Shown: one piece after another, positions 11,738 through 21,198 of the stretch
Numbering within the stretch: position 1 is the first letter of the stretch
Layout of the letters: every line of letters starts with the position of its first letter
Assembly (NCBI GenBank): GCA_947683625.1
Contig: CANTUR010000418.1
Span: 372,001-436,000, forward strand
From: Mallotus nudiflorus
Lineage: Eukaryota > Streptophyta > Magnoliopsida > Malpighiales > Euphorbiaceae
DNA length: 64,000 nt
Reading direction: 5' to 3'
Position numbers and translations under genes: made by a program
Notes under the pieces: generated by a model
Seen by the model: only the letters and a program-made list of their open reading frames with translations
What the model was told of the DNA's origin: nothing
The model's database searches: none

Positions 11738-11742
11738 TCTCA
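11738..11742. repeat. target-site duplication TCTCA (right copy)
   Basis: Identical to 1399-1403 and directly after the terminal CA of the 5' LTR. Confidence 0.85.
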
Positions 11743-12297
11743 GGAGTATGTAGACGCTGGTGGTATGTCTGATTTGTGTCTATAGAATATTTTATAAATT
11801 TTTAGGTATTTTCCCTTTTACTTTTCAATCTCCTTATTCTATGAGTATTTTAGTGTGTTTGAGGGTTTAGATGTGTTCTATTTATTGTGGAAAACATTTT
11901 GGTCTAATTTTTTTTGGTTGCCTATGGTTTCCGGTGAGAAATCAGGCGAGTATCAACAATAATCCAGCGAGGAATAATGACCAGCCCAGAAAATTATGAT
12001 TTTATTTTTAATAAATTGTATAAATTATGAGGATTAATTTGTGTAATTGGGTCTAGGCTTGATTCCTCATGGATTTTGAAAAAAAATTCTAGAAGTGATT
12101 CAGTGAAAATTACTCTATTTCCAATAAAATAGTCTTTACTCATCAAAATAAATTCCTTGAGACTCAAATGTCATTTTAGGCTATTTACAAGTCCATTTTA
12201 TTAATTCCTTGATTTTTCTAGAATTTTTTGGGTATCATTATGAATTTATTTATTATAAACCTATGCAAATGTTTTAAATAAATAATGTTTATTTTAG

Positions 12298-12363
12298 AGG
12301 GTTTCGGAGTGAGAGTCGTAGTAGTTGGTCAGCTGAGGAGACATCGACCGGCACACTCCACCT
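12298..12363 (+). other. 66-nt exon-like core, unit 1
   Basis: Follows TTTATTTTAG and is followed by GTGAGTT. The second reading frame is open, with SSWSAEE in the middle. Joining 66-nt cores would keep that frame. Confidence 0.4.
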
Positions 12364-12633
12364 GTGAGTTAATTTTATAAAATGTTTGTTGAATATATAT
12401 ATATATGTGTGTGTGAATTTTTATGTGATGATATCATAATCAAGTTGAATATATAAATTTAAATATGCTCATGAATTTTACTACCAAGCATGATTATTTA
12501 TTTTATTATTACTAAGGAACCTTTTTATTAATTCCTTGATTTTTATAATTTTTCTAGAATTTTTTGGGTATTATTATGATTTTACTTATTATAAACCTAT
12601 GCATATGTTTTAAATAAATAATATTCATTTTAG

Positions 12634-12699
12634 AGGGTTCCAGAGTGAGAATCATAGTAGTTGGTCAGCCGAGGAGATATCGGCTGACACACTCCACTT
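12634..12699 (+). other. 66-nt exon-like core, unit 2
   Basis: Same boundaries as unit 1 (AG before, GTGAGTT after) and the same open second frame. Confidence 0.4.
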
Positions 12700-12971
12700 G
12701 TGAGTTAATTTTATAAAATTTCTATTGAATATATATGTGTGTGTGTGTGTGTGAATTTTTATGTGATGATATCATAACAAAGTTTAATATATAAATTTAA
12801 ATATGCTCATGAATTTTACTACCAAGCATGATTATTTATTTTATTATTACTAAGGAACCATTTTATTAATTCCTTGATTTTTATCATTTTTCTAGAATTT
12901 TTTGGGTATTATTATGAATTTATTTATTATAAACCTATGCATGTGTTTTAAATAAATAATATTTATTTTAG

Positions 12972-13037
12972 AGGGTTTCGGAGTGAGAATCGTAGTAGTT
13001 GGTCAGCCAAGGAGATATCGACTGACACACTCCACCT
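12972..13037 (+). other. 66-nt exon-like core, unit 3 (donor mutated)
   Basis: Same length and frame, but the donor reads ATGAGTT, a G-to-A change at the first intron base. Confidence 0.38.
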
Positions 13038-13321
13038 ATGAGTTAATTTTATAAAATGTCTGTGAATATATATATGTGTGTGGTGTGTGTGTGTGTGTGT
13101 GTGAATTTTTATGTGATGATATCATAATAAAGTTGAATATATAAATTTAAATATGCTCATGAATTTTACTGCCAAGCATGATTATTTATTTTATTATTAC
13201 TAAGGAACCATTTTATTAATTCCTTGATTTTTATAATTTTTCTAGAATTTTTTGGATATTATTATGAATTTATTTATTATAAACTTATGCATATGTTTTA
13301 AATAAATAATATTTATTTTAG

Positions 13322-13387
13322 AGGGTTCCGGAGTGAGAATCATAGTAGTTGGTCAGCCGAGGAGATATCAGCCGGCACACTCCACTT
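13322..13387 (+). other. 66-nt exon-like core, unit 4
   Basis: AG before, GTGAGTT after, and the second frame open. Confidence 0.4.
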
Positions 13388-13667
13388 GTGAGTTAATTTT
13401 ATAAAATGTCTATTGAATATAGATATACATATGTGTGTGTGTGTGTGTGAATTTTTATGTGATGATATCATAATCAAGTTGAATATATAAATTTAAATAT
13501 GCTCATAAATTTTACTACCAAGCATGATTATTTATTTTATCATTACTAAGGAACCATTTTATTAATTCCTTGATTTTTATAATTTTTCTAGAATTTTTTG
13601 GGTATTATTATGAATTTATTTATTATAAACCTATGCATATGTTTTAAATAAATAATATTTATTTTAG

Positions 13668-13733
13668 AGGGTTCCGGAGTCTGACTCATAGTAGTTGGTC
13701 AGCTGAGGAGATATCGGCCGGCACACTCCACCT
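13668..13733 (+). other. 66-nt exon-like core, unit 5
   Basis: AG before, GTGAGTT after. The second frame is open, although the third frame, open in units 1 and 2, has a stop here. Confidence 0.4.
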
Positions 13734-14233
13734 GTGAGTTAATTTTATAAAATGTCTATTGACTATATATATATATATGTGTGTGTGTGTGTGAATTTTT
13801 ATGTGATGATATCATAATAAAGTTGAATATATAAATTTAATATGCTCATGAATTTTACTACCAAGCATGATTATTTATTTTATTATTACTAAGGAATTTT
13901 GGAAATGTTTTAGCTTGATTTCATTTATTTATTTATGAGATACGTCGATCGACACACTCCACTTATGAGATAATGTTATAGTCCGAGTTTTTAAATTATT
14001 TTAATATAAAATAGGATATACAATGTTAATAATTTTAAAATAATAATTGATTATTTCATTATCTTAAAAAATTATTATTGTTATTATTTTATGTTTAATT
14101 AATATATTTTACATAAATACATGTCTTTAAATTATTATTTCGGAAAATAGTAATTATTAATCTTTAATTTAGTGCATTAAAATTTTAATATTATTATTTT
14201 AATGAATTACATTATGGACTTTTATTTTATGAG

Positions 14234-14235
<2 letters not shown>

Positions 14236-14295
<60 letters not shown>

Positions 14296-14460
14296 GCATA
14301 CATGTTATTAGGGTTTAATATTTGTATACATACATATATATATATATATATATATTTATTTATTTATTTATTTATTTATATTTATGCATGTGTGTATTAA
14401 ATTATGTGGTGTGTGTTTATTGATTATATATTATAAAGTTTATTATATTATAATATACAG

Positions 14461-14500
<40 letters not shown>
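14236..14500. repeat. (TA)n and (TTTA)n microsatellite cluster
   Basis: TA runs at about 14236-14292, 14334-14354 and 14462-14500, with a TTTA run at about 14354-14380, all in the U3 part of solo LTR A. Confidence 0.9.
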
Positions 14501-14502
<2 letters not shown>

Positions 14503-14753
14503 CCAAAAGTTACAAAACTTACCCTTCTCCTTCCTCTCCCCCTCCCGAACCTCACCATCACCGTCGCTGCAACTCCGGTCAGCCACCATCGGTGTGCCAC
14601 CCGGACCTCCAGCTCCGCCACCATTTCCTCCCTTCTCTAGCACTGCTGAAGCTTGATTGGGTCGAGAAATCGAAAATCCTTACCACCTCTGTTACTCATG
14701 ATTCCAGCCACCATTTTCGACACCGCCGGTCCCATTCTCTTCCTTTCTTGCCG

Positions 14754-15726
14754 GTGAGTGTGTTTTTATGCTTCGTTTCACTTGGTTTGGTTTAGATCTC
14801 AATGGTGATCGATTTCTTCATTTTGGCCATTTTTGGTTTTTGAATTTTTTGAGCTTGATTCCTTGTGAGTCATGAGAAATTACTTCACAAAAGTTGATCC
14901 CTCTAGCTTAATCTTCATCCTAGAATTTTTGTGTAATTTTTGGAATTTATTTTGATTTTTGTGACTTTTTTATTATTTTTTTATTATTTTATAATTTTTA
15001 TAAATTAATTAAATAAATTATGAAATTTTTATTTTTGGTGTTTTTGATGGTTGATATTAATTTTAGAATTTAATTTATAATTTTTGTGATTTTTGTGTAA
15101 TTTTTATAATCATATTTAGTTTATGTCAATTTTAAAAATATAGGTTAAATATATAATTAGTTAGAAATAATTTTTAATTAAGTGTATTTATGGATTTTAG
15201 TGAATAATATATTGAGAAAATAATTTTTGAGTAATTATATAATTTTTATTGAATTTTTTAATATTATTAGTATTTCATGTGTATTTTTGTATATTAGGGG
15301 CATTTTGGTAATTTGGTGATGATTTTAGTTGAATATTAAATTTAATTGGTTTTAATAATTATTTGAGGTATAAAAATGATTTTAATGAATTAATTACTAA
15401 TTTTAAATAATTAATACTATTTTTTAAAATTATTTTCAAATTATATATAATATACTATTTTTGTAAATAAATGGATTTATAGTAATTTTTAATATGTTTT
15501 TGGACTAATTAAGTAATTTAAATTTATAAAATGAATTTTCATTAATATTTGTGAATTTATCGAGAAATATCATTTTTTATTAATATTAGGGTTTTTAAGT
15601 AATTATCAATAAAATAATTACTTTTGATGTTTTTAATGTTTAAATTGCTATATGTTGGTATTTAAAGGGTATTTTTGGAACTTATTGGATTTTAATATAT
15701 TTTATGTATTTTGTTGTGAATTGCAG
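14754..15726 (+). other. intron-like T-rich segment in solo LTR A
   Basis: A GC-richer block (14520-14753) ends CCG|GTGAGTG. About 970 bases of T-rich, stop-filled sequence follow, ending in GTGAATTGCAG at 15726. Composition and both ends fit a plant intron. The acceptor is not kept in solo LTR B (GTG instead of CAG), so this first candidate intron is weaker than the downstream one. Confidence 0.35.
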
Positions 15727-15730
15727 ACGT

Positions 15731-15765
15731 CAGTCGGGGGAATTTGTAGTTTGGGGTCCCGACTG
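15731..15765 (+). other. LTR hairpin with conserved loop (solo LTR A)
   Basis: CAGTCGGG at 15731-15738 pairs perfectly with CCCGACTG at 15758-15765. The 19-nt loop contains TGTAGTTTGGGG. See the solo LTR B and chromovirus copies. Confidence 0.6.
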
Positions 15766-15814
15766 AAGGGTTTTGTGAATTCTGTTTCGAAGTATATTTT
15801 TCTTGTAGGATCGG

Positions 15815-15833
15815 CTCTACTTTTTAAGTAGAG
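15815..15833 (+). other. 8-bp stem hairpin in solo LTR A
   Basis: CTCTACTT, loop TTT, AAGTAGAG: a perfect stem. Solo LTR B has CTCTACTC/GAGTAGAG at the same place, a paired U-A to C-G change. Confidence 0.6.
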
Positions 15834-15999
15834 AGATATCTATTTTTCAGAGGAGGTTCTGTCGAATTTTTAGTAGAATTCTCGTAAAACGCGACATTCA
15901 ATCAAATTCCTATTATTTGTATGTGTTTAGAATTCTAGATCAAGTCTCTAGAAGTTAAGTTAGATTTATTCTGATTTCGTGTTATTATTTTATTATTAG

Positions 16000-16062
16000 T
16001 TATGCCGAAATCGAGGCCTAGTGGATCAGGCCCATCGGACCCGTCTCAAGGAGCGCACAACT
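16000..16062 (+). other. 63-nt exon-like block in solo LTR A
   Basis: Preceded by TTTTATTATTAG and followed by GTGAGTT. It starts TT-ATG and is open for 20 codons (MPKSRPSGSG...). The solo LTR B counterpart has the same 63-nt length with GTG in place of ATG. If joined to the next acceptor at 16955 the peptide would stop at the junction (T+GA). Confidence 0.4.
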
Positions 16063-16954
16063 GTGAGTTATTAAGATATATATGCATTGCTTTAAATTGC
16101 ATGTTTTAGAAATTATATGTTTTAAATGTAAATTTTACATAATTGCTTTATTAAATGCTTAGGTACATTTTTAGTATATTATTAGTATATTTTAAAATAA
16201 ATGCATGTTTTCTTTGTGATTTATTTTCAAATTATGTTTAAATATCTTATTGGTTGATTTTAAGCAAATTACACAATTTAATTGAATTTATTATACATAT
16301 ATATACCTGAAATATACTTAGTTTATTTTAGGTATATTTATGGTATATATATGGTTTATTTGGTTATTTTAAATGTCATTATGCATTATTTATTTTTCTG
16401 AATGTGTGTTTTAATATAAATGAAGGATATCGATAGAACGTGCTTCCTAGTAGGCAACACTAGGACCGTGTACGTACCGGTGCATTAGATTAAAGCTAAG
16501 TGAAAATTAATTATGGTGATTACGATTAATTGATATTGATTTGATAGAGATTAATGTGATTGAGAGTGTGATTGCTAGAGCTCGGTTGACCAAGTGTCTC
16601 GAGACCAATCACATTGACAGTCAAACTGTTGAAGCTCAATCGACTTGGTGTCTCGGAGCTAGTCTACTGTCCATATAGATTAAGTGAATTTACTTGGAAT
16701 TAAGTGAGCCTATATGGCTAGAGTAGTTTCTATTGGTATTGAGGTTGCGATCATATAGGGTTCTATTTGATCCTTCATAAATTGATGATTTTTATTATTA
16801 AAATGATTTTCTTTGTATCTGTGTGTATTTGCCTGTATATATATTTATTATATATACTTTTGAATGTCTGCATTTGTCATTTAGCTATACGTGTATATAT
16901 ATTACAATAATTCACTCAGTGAGGTCTAACTCCCCTCCGTTGATGTTTTTACAG
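16063..16954 (+). other. intron-like segment in solo LTR A
   Basis: Begins GTGAGTTATTA and ends GATGTTTTTACAG. A branch-site-like CTAAC lies at 16926-16930, about 25 nt upstream of the acceptor. The same donor, CTRAC motif and T-tract acceptor recur in LTR B and the C array, with the acceptor also in the chromovirus LTR. The segment holds the CCTAGT...ACTAGG hairpin (16446-16464) and two 'gctc..tcgac..ggtgtctcg' repeats (about 16571-16660). Confidence 0.45.
16446..16464 (+). other. CCTAGT...ACTAGG hairpin in solo LTR A
   Basis: A perfect six-base stem with a seven-base loop. Counterparts: 21430-21448 in C (perfect stem, different loop), 18211-18229 in B (kept by G-U pairs), and 9867-9885 in the chromovirus LTR (partly lost). 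Confidence 0.55.
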
Positions 16955-17243
16955 GAGAGTCCTCATCTTCAGACCTCAGCAGTAGACCTGTCCACCGGAT
17001 TTTTTTCACTCTGGCTTTATTATGTAAATCACTTACTTGAGTTTTACTTTGTACTCTAGACACTGCAGTAGTAGTTGTATTTGATTCTGTTGAAAGTTGT
17101 TTCATATATTTATGCATGTACGAGATTTTAATTCAGAGTGTTTCTTTGAAGATGTGTATTAAAAGATTTCATTTATGATATGCAATGTGATTTTATGTTA
17201 TTAAAAGATGTTGAGGAACATATTTATTTTATTATTTGAGATT

Positions 17244-17248
17244 TAATT
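17244..17248. repeat. target-site duplication TAATT (left copy)
   Basis: Identical to 21064-21068. The pair brackets solo LTR B exactly. Confidence 0.85.
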
Positions 17249-17630
17249 TGTCACGACCCAAACTAAGAGTCATGACCGGCGCTAGGGAATGGGAATTCTT
17301 TCGAATCCGAAACCCGTAGCAAGCCTTCAAAAAATAAAATCATGAAATAAATAATTAAAAAGTATGACAAAATTAAAAATTTTCATATCAATATATAAAA
17401 TAAAAACTCCAAATCCTTTCATCAACGAATACATATTCGTACAGTTTCAAATATAATTTTTTAGAGTATACAATATCAAAATGATGTAATACTCTTCCAA
17501 TACAATAACACTACTACTGCAGTTTCTAGAATACAAATCAGAATTCAGAATATACATTTGTATAAAATAGCCGAGACTGAAGAACACCGGCGAGGAACTC
17601 TACAACTAAGGTCTGACAATATGGGATCTC

Positions 17631-19167
17631 CTGAAAAAAAAATAATTGAGGGGGGTCAGACCTCACTGAGTGAATTATTATACTATATATACATGCAAAC
17701 TAAACCATAACAATTAGGCATTTTTATATATATATGTATATAAACACATTTCACACGAATGTCAAACTCTACCTTTATAAATATACTAAATGTAGAAAAT
17801 GTTTGTTTTAATTCATGAAGGATCCATAGAACCCTAATAATAGCAATCCCCAATCAACCCCATCATCACTCTAGCCATACAGGCTCACTTGATTCCAAAT
17901 AGAACACTTATTCCAAACTGGACAGCAGACTGGCCCCGAGACACTTGGTCAATCGAGCTCCAACAATCACACTATCTATCACCTCACATCTCAATCAATC
18001 TAATAGATCATTCAATCCACTTATGGATAGTAGACTGGCCCCGAGACATTAAGTCAACCGAGCTCCAGCAATCTGACTGTCAGTGTGATTAGCCCCGCAA
18101 TTACACTATCTAACATACTATTAATCTTAGTCAAATCAATTAAATCAATTATAATCACCCAAAATTAACTCTCACTCAACCCTATTCTTTCGCCCCGATA
18201 CGTACACAACCCTAATGTTGCCCACTAAGAAGCACGTTCTATTGATATCCTTCACTTAGAATAAATCATTTATTCTGAAAATAATTAATGTGGAACGATA
18301 TTCATAATAATAAAATCAACCATATATATAAACCAAAAATATACCTAAAATATAGCCAGTATATTTCGGGTATATATATGTCAAATAAAATATGAAATAA
18401 ACTAAAGATAAATCATTAATATGGTTAAAAACAATTTAAATGAGTAACAATAATATAACATGCATTTTCTTAAAAATATACTTAAATATACAAAAGATAT
18501 GCCCAAAGTACACAAATCATTTAATAAAACATTTATGTATAAATGTTCATTTAAATATGTGTTTAGGTTTAACATATATTCACAAATATACTAAAAATAA
18601 ACCTAATTATCTAGTATGCATATATAAAAAATAAACCCTAAATATACCACTAATGTGTTAGGTTTAATTTAATAATAAAACATGTATTTATTTGGAAATA
18701 TATCAAAAATATACCAAAAAAATAAACTTAAAAATAATTTAAGTGTAGGTTTATAATATAGCATGCAATTATATAATAATAAACCTAAATTATACTAATT
18801 ATTTAATAAAATAATTATGGTTCGATGTACATTTAAATTATGTATAGATATTAAATTATAACAAACATAAACCTAAATATCTAACATACATATATCAAAA
18901 ATAAACTCTAAATATACCAGTGATATATTAAATATATATAGAAAATATACAAACATTTATATATCAAGATATACTAAAAATAAACCGAAAATATACCAAA
19001 TCATATTATAATTAAATTACTGTTTAAACATATAATGAAAATGAAAAATCCTAAGTCATGCATCCTATATGCAATGTATATATATACACAGTATAATAAC
19101 TCACATGTTAGTCCTCCACGAGACAAACTTGGCAGGCTTGATCCGTTAGGCCTCGGTCTCGGCACAA
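17631..19167 (-). other. exon-like block and intron-like segment in solo LTR B
   Basis: Minus strand: TTTAG precedes a 63-nt block (19167 down to 19105) that ends at GTGAGTT. The downstream acceptor TTTTTTTTCAG ends at 17631, with a CTGAC branch-like motif about 25 nt upstream of it. The block is open for 20 codons and shares P-K/R-x-R-P-x-G-S with the block in A. Splicing is inferred only. Confidence 0.42.
18211..18229 (-). other. LTR hairpin, wobble version (solo LTR B)
   Basis: Minus strand CTTAGT pairs with ATTAGG through G-U pairs. It is the equivalent of 16446-16464. Confidence 0.45.
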
Positions 19168-19332
19168 CTAAACAAACAAATGACAACATGAATCAGAATA
19201 AATTTAACAAAAATTCTAAAGACTCGATCTAGAATTTTAGACACAGAATTAGAATAGGGATTTGACCAGACACCACGTTTTACAAGAATTCTACCAAAAT
19301 CCGATAGAACCTCCCCTGAAAAATGGACATCT

Positions 19333-19351
19333 CTCTACTCAAAGAGTAGAG
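19333..19351 (-). other. 8-bp stem hairpin in solo LTR B
   Basis: CTCTACTC and GAGTAGAG around a 3-nt loop. Compensatory to the solo LTR A hairpin at 15815. Confidence 0.6.
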
Positions 19352-19406
19352 CCGGTCTTGTAAAGAAAACATACTTTGGAATAACGTCAAATTCACAACC
19401 ACAATC

Positions 19407-19444
19407 CCTCGGTTGGACTTCAAACTACAATTCACCGACCGAGG
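19407..19444 (-). other. LTR hairpin with conserved loop (solo LTR B)
   Basis: Minus strand CCTCGGT pairs with ACCGAGG, and the loop contains TTGTAGTTTGAAG. The stem differs from solo LTR A at several positions, yet pairing is kept. Confidence 0.6.
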
Positions 19445-20579
19445 TTCACAATTCACAGAATAATTACAAAATACCAAAAATGCCCTTATATAATAAAAAT
19501 ACATTTTATAATTTCAAATTACATAATTAACCCTAAAAATTATTAAAAACCGATAAAAACTCATTTATTTAGAAAAATTGTATAATATATATATAATTTG
19601 AAAATAATTTACGAAAAATAGTTTTAATTAGTTGAAAATACTAAATAATTTGTAGAAATCATTTTTATACCCTAAATAACTATTAAAACCAATTTAATTA
19701 CATTTTTAGCCAATTTAGTGTAAAATTACCAAAATACCCCTATATATTTAAATTTACTAAAATAAATCCAAAAATTCACCAAAAATAATATAATTACTCA
19801 AAATTAATTTTATCAACATATATTTCAATAATATCAATAAATATACTCAATTAACCAATTTATTTCAATTAAATACATAATTAACCCTATTTTTCCAAAT
19901 TACATAAACTTAATAAATTCCAAATAAATATATAAAAATTCAAAAAAATTACAAATAAATTTCTATAATTCATTTCAACACATATAATCACCATAAAACA
20001 CAATTTCATAATTTAATTAATTAATTTTTGAAAATTAGAAAATATTAATAAAATAATAAAAAATTCACAAAAATCAAAATAAATTCCAAAAATTCTACAA
20101 AAATTACAGAATGTAGATTAAGCTTCAAGCTTCCAGGAACAAAGTTTGTGAATGAATTTTTCATGAATCAATCAAATTGAAGCTAAAAAAAAATTTGAAA
20201 CCCTAAATGGCTGAAATGAAGAAATTGAAACCTAAGCAATTCTAGACCAAATCAAGTGAAAAAAAGCTTGGAATCACACTCAACGGAGCTCAAGGAGAAG
20301 ATAGAGACCAGTGCCGTTGAATTTAGTGGCCGGAAATGGCTTGATCGGAGTTGACTTCAATTTTCGGCCTCCTTGAAAAATCCGGCCAAAACACACCGGA
20401 AAAGGGAGCTTCAGGTGGTGGAAATGGCTGGAGGTGGAGGAGGAAGGATGAGAGGCATAGTGACAGCAAAGAAATCAGCTGAAAATGACCAGAAATGGTG
20501 GAAACCGTTTGGGAGGAAAAATGAAGAAGACAATGGTATTTTGGTAAATAATGTAAACTTTATAATTTTGATAATAATT

Positions 20580-20614
<35 letters not shown>

Positions 20615-21198
20615 ACACTTATATTATAATATTATATATATTCCCACACACAAATAATTCTCACCACATAAATATTTTATTATATTTAATAATTTATACA
20701 CTTAAAATTAATTAATTAATATTAAAACTAAATAATAAAAATTAAGGTAATTAATTAAATCCTAATTAATTTAAATAAATACACATATATACATTTTATT
20801 TTAGCACTTAAAAATTATGTATGAGTTCATGCAAATTCGTAAAACTAGTCAAAATAATTAATATTAAATTATTTACGTGTCAATTTTCCAGAAAATACAA
20901 TTCCCGGGAAAATTTTACGTAAAGTACTTAAAATAATATAAAATAATTAAAATTAGCTTTAAACAAACAAAAAACTCATAAAATATCATAAATATATACA
21001 AAAATTATTAACACTGCATATCCCAATGCAGTATAAAAATATTTAAAAACTCGGGATATTACATAATTTCCATTGAATAATATTTTATTTATTTTATTTT
21101 ATTGCATGCTTTTCTTTTAAGGGTTACTACAGGTTCCGGATTCAAAAGAATTCTCGTTCCCTAGCACTGGTCATGGCCTCCTGTTTTGGGTCGTGACA

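Larger units (their letters stand above)
12192..13890 (+). repeat. five tandem ~340-bp units, each with a 66-nt exon-like core
   Basis: Core starts at 12298, 12634, 12972, 13322 and 13668 give spacings of 336, 338, 350 and 346 bp. Each unit has a ~66-nt GC-richer core, then 'taattttataaaatg', a TA/TG microsatellite of variable length, and a conserved AT-rich tail. All five cores are exactly 66 nt, begin after TTTTAG or TTTTAGAG-like sequence, and end at GTGAGTT (ATGAGTT in the third). Length differences between units lie in the spacers. A truncated sixth core (~13937-13965) follows. Differences between cores are mostly at CpG, as methylation decay would give. Confidence 0.9.
11743..13973 (+). 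mobile_element. older LTR-like sequence C, left part
   Basis: This is the sequence into which both the chromovirus and solo LTR A inserted. It continues at 21199 and ends GTCGTGACA at 22401, the same terminal motif as solo LTR A. It also shares the CCTAGT...ACTAGG hairpin and the splice-acceptor-like signal with the other LTRs, so it is probably a plus-strand LTR of a related family. Its own start was not found. Most of this part is the tandem array at 12192-13890. 11743-12190 has no coding signal beyond a CCGGTGAG donor-like site at about 11926. Confidence 0.6.
17249..21063 (-). mobile_element. solo LTR B (Tekay-like), nested in A in opposite orientation
   Basis: Plus strand begins TGTCACGACCC and ends GATATTACA, 3815 bp, flanked by perfect TAATT duplications. 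Read on the minus strand it is collinear with solo LTR A along its length. There is no internal domain. Open frames on either strand in 17889-18634, 19001-19504 and 20373-20657 match no protein and fall in LTR parts shared by A and B. Confidence 0.88.
13974..21198 (+). mobile_element. solo LTR A (Tekay-like), interrupted by solo LTR B
   Basis: Starts TGTTATAGTCCGAG at 13974 and ends GGGTCGTGACA at 21198. Flanks are GATAA (13969-13973) and AATAA (21199-21203), a target duplication with one mismatch. 13974-17248 and 21069-21198 together give an LTR of about 3.4 kb, collinear with the reverse complement of solo LTR B. No internal domain, primer site or polypurine tract is present, so it is a solo LTR left by recombination. 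The 14384-14795 open frames lie in a GC-richer leader-like block that all copies share and are not genes. Confidence 0.8.

Noticed and set aside
14384..14795. Proline- and glycine-rich frames near the TA microsatellite
   Set aside because: Frames start in or cross TA repeats and lie in the same LTR block; at most this is non-coding leader sequence.
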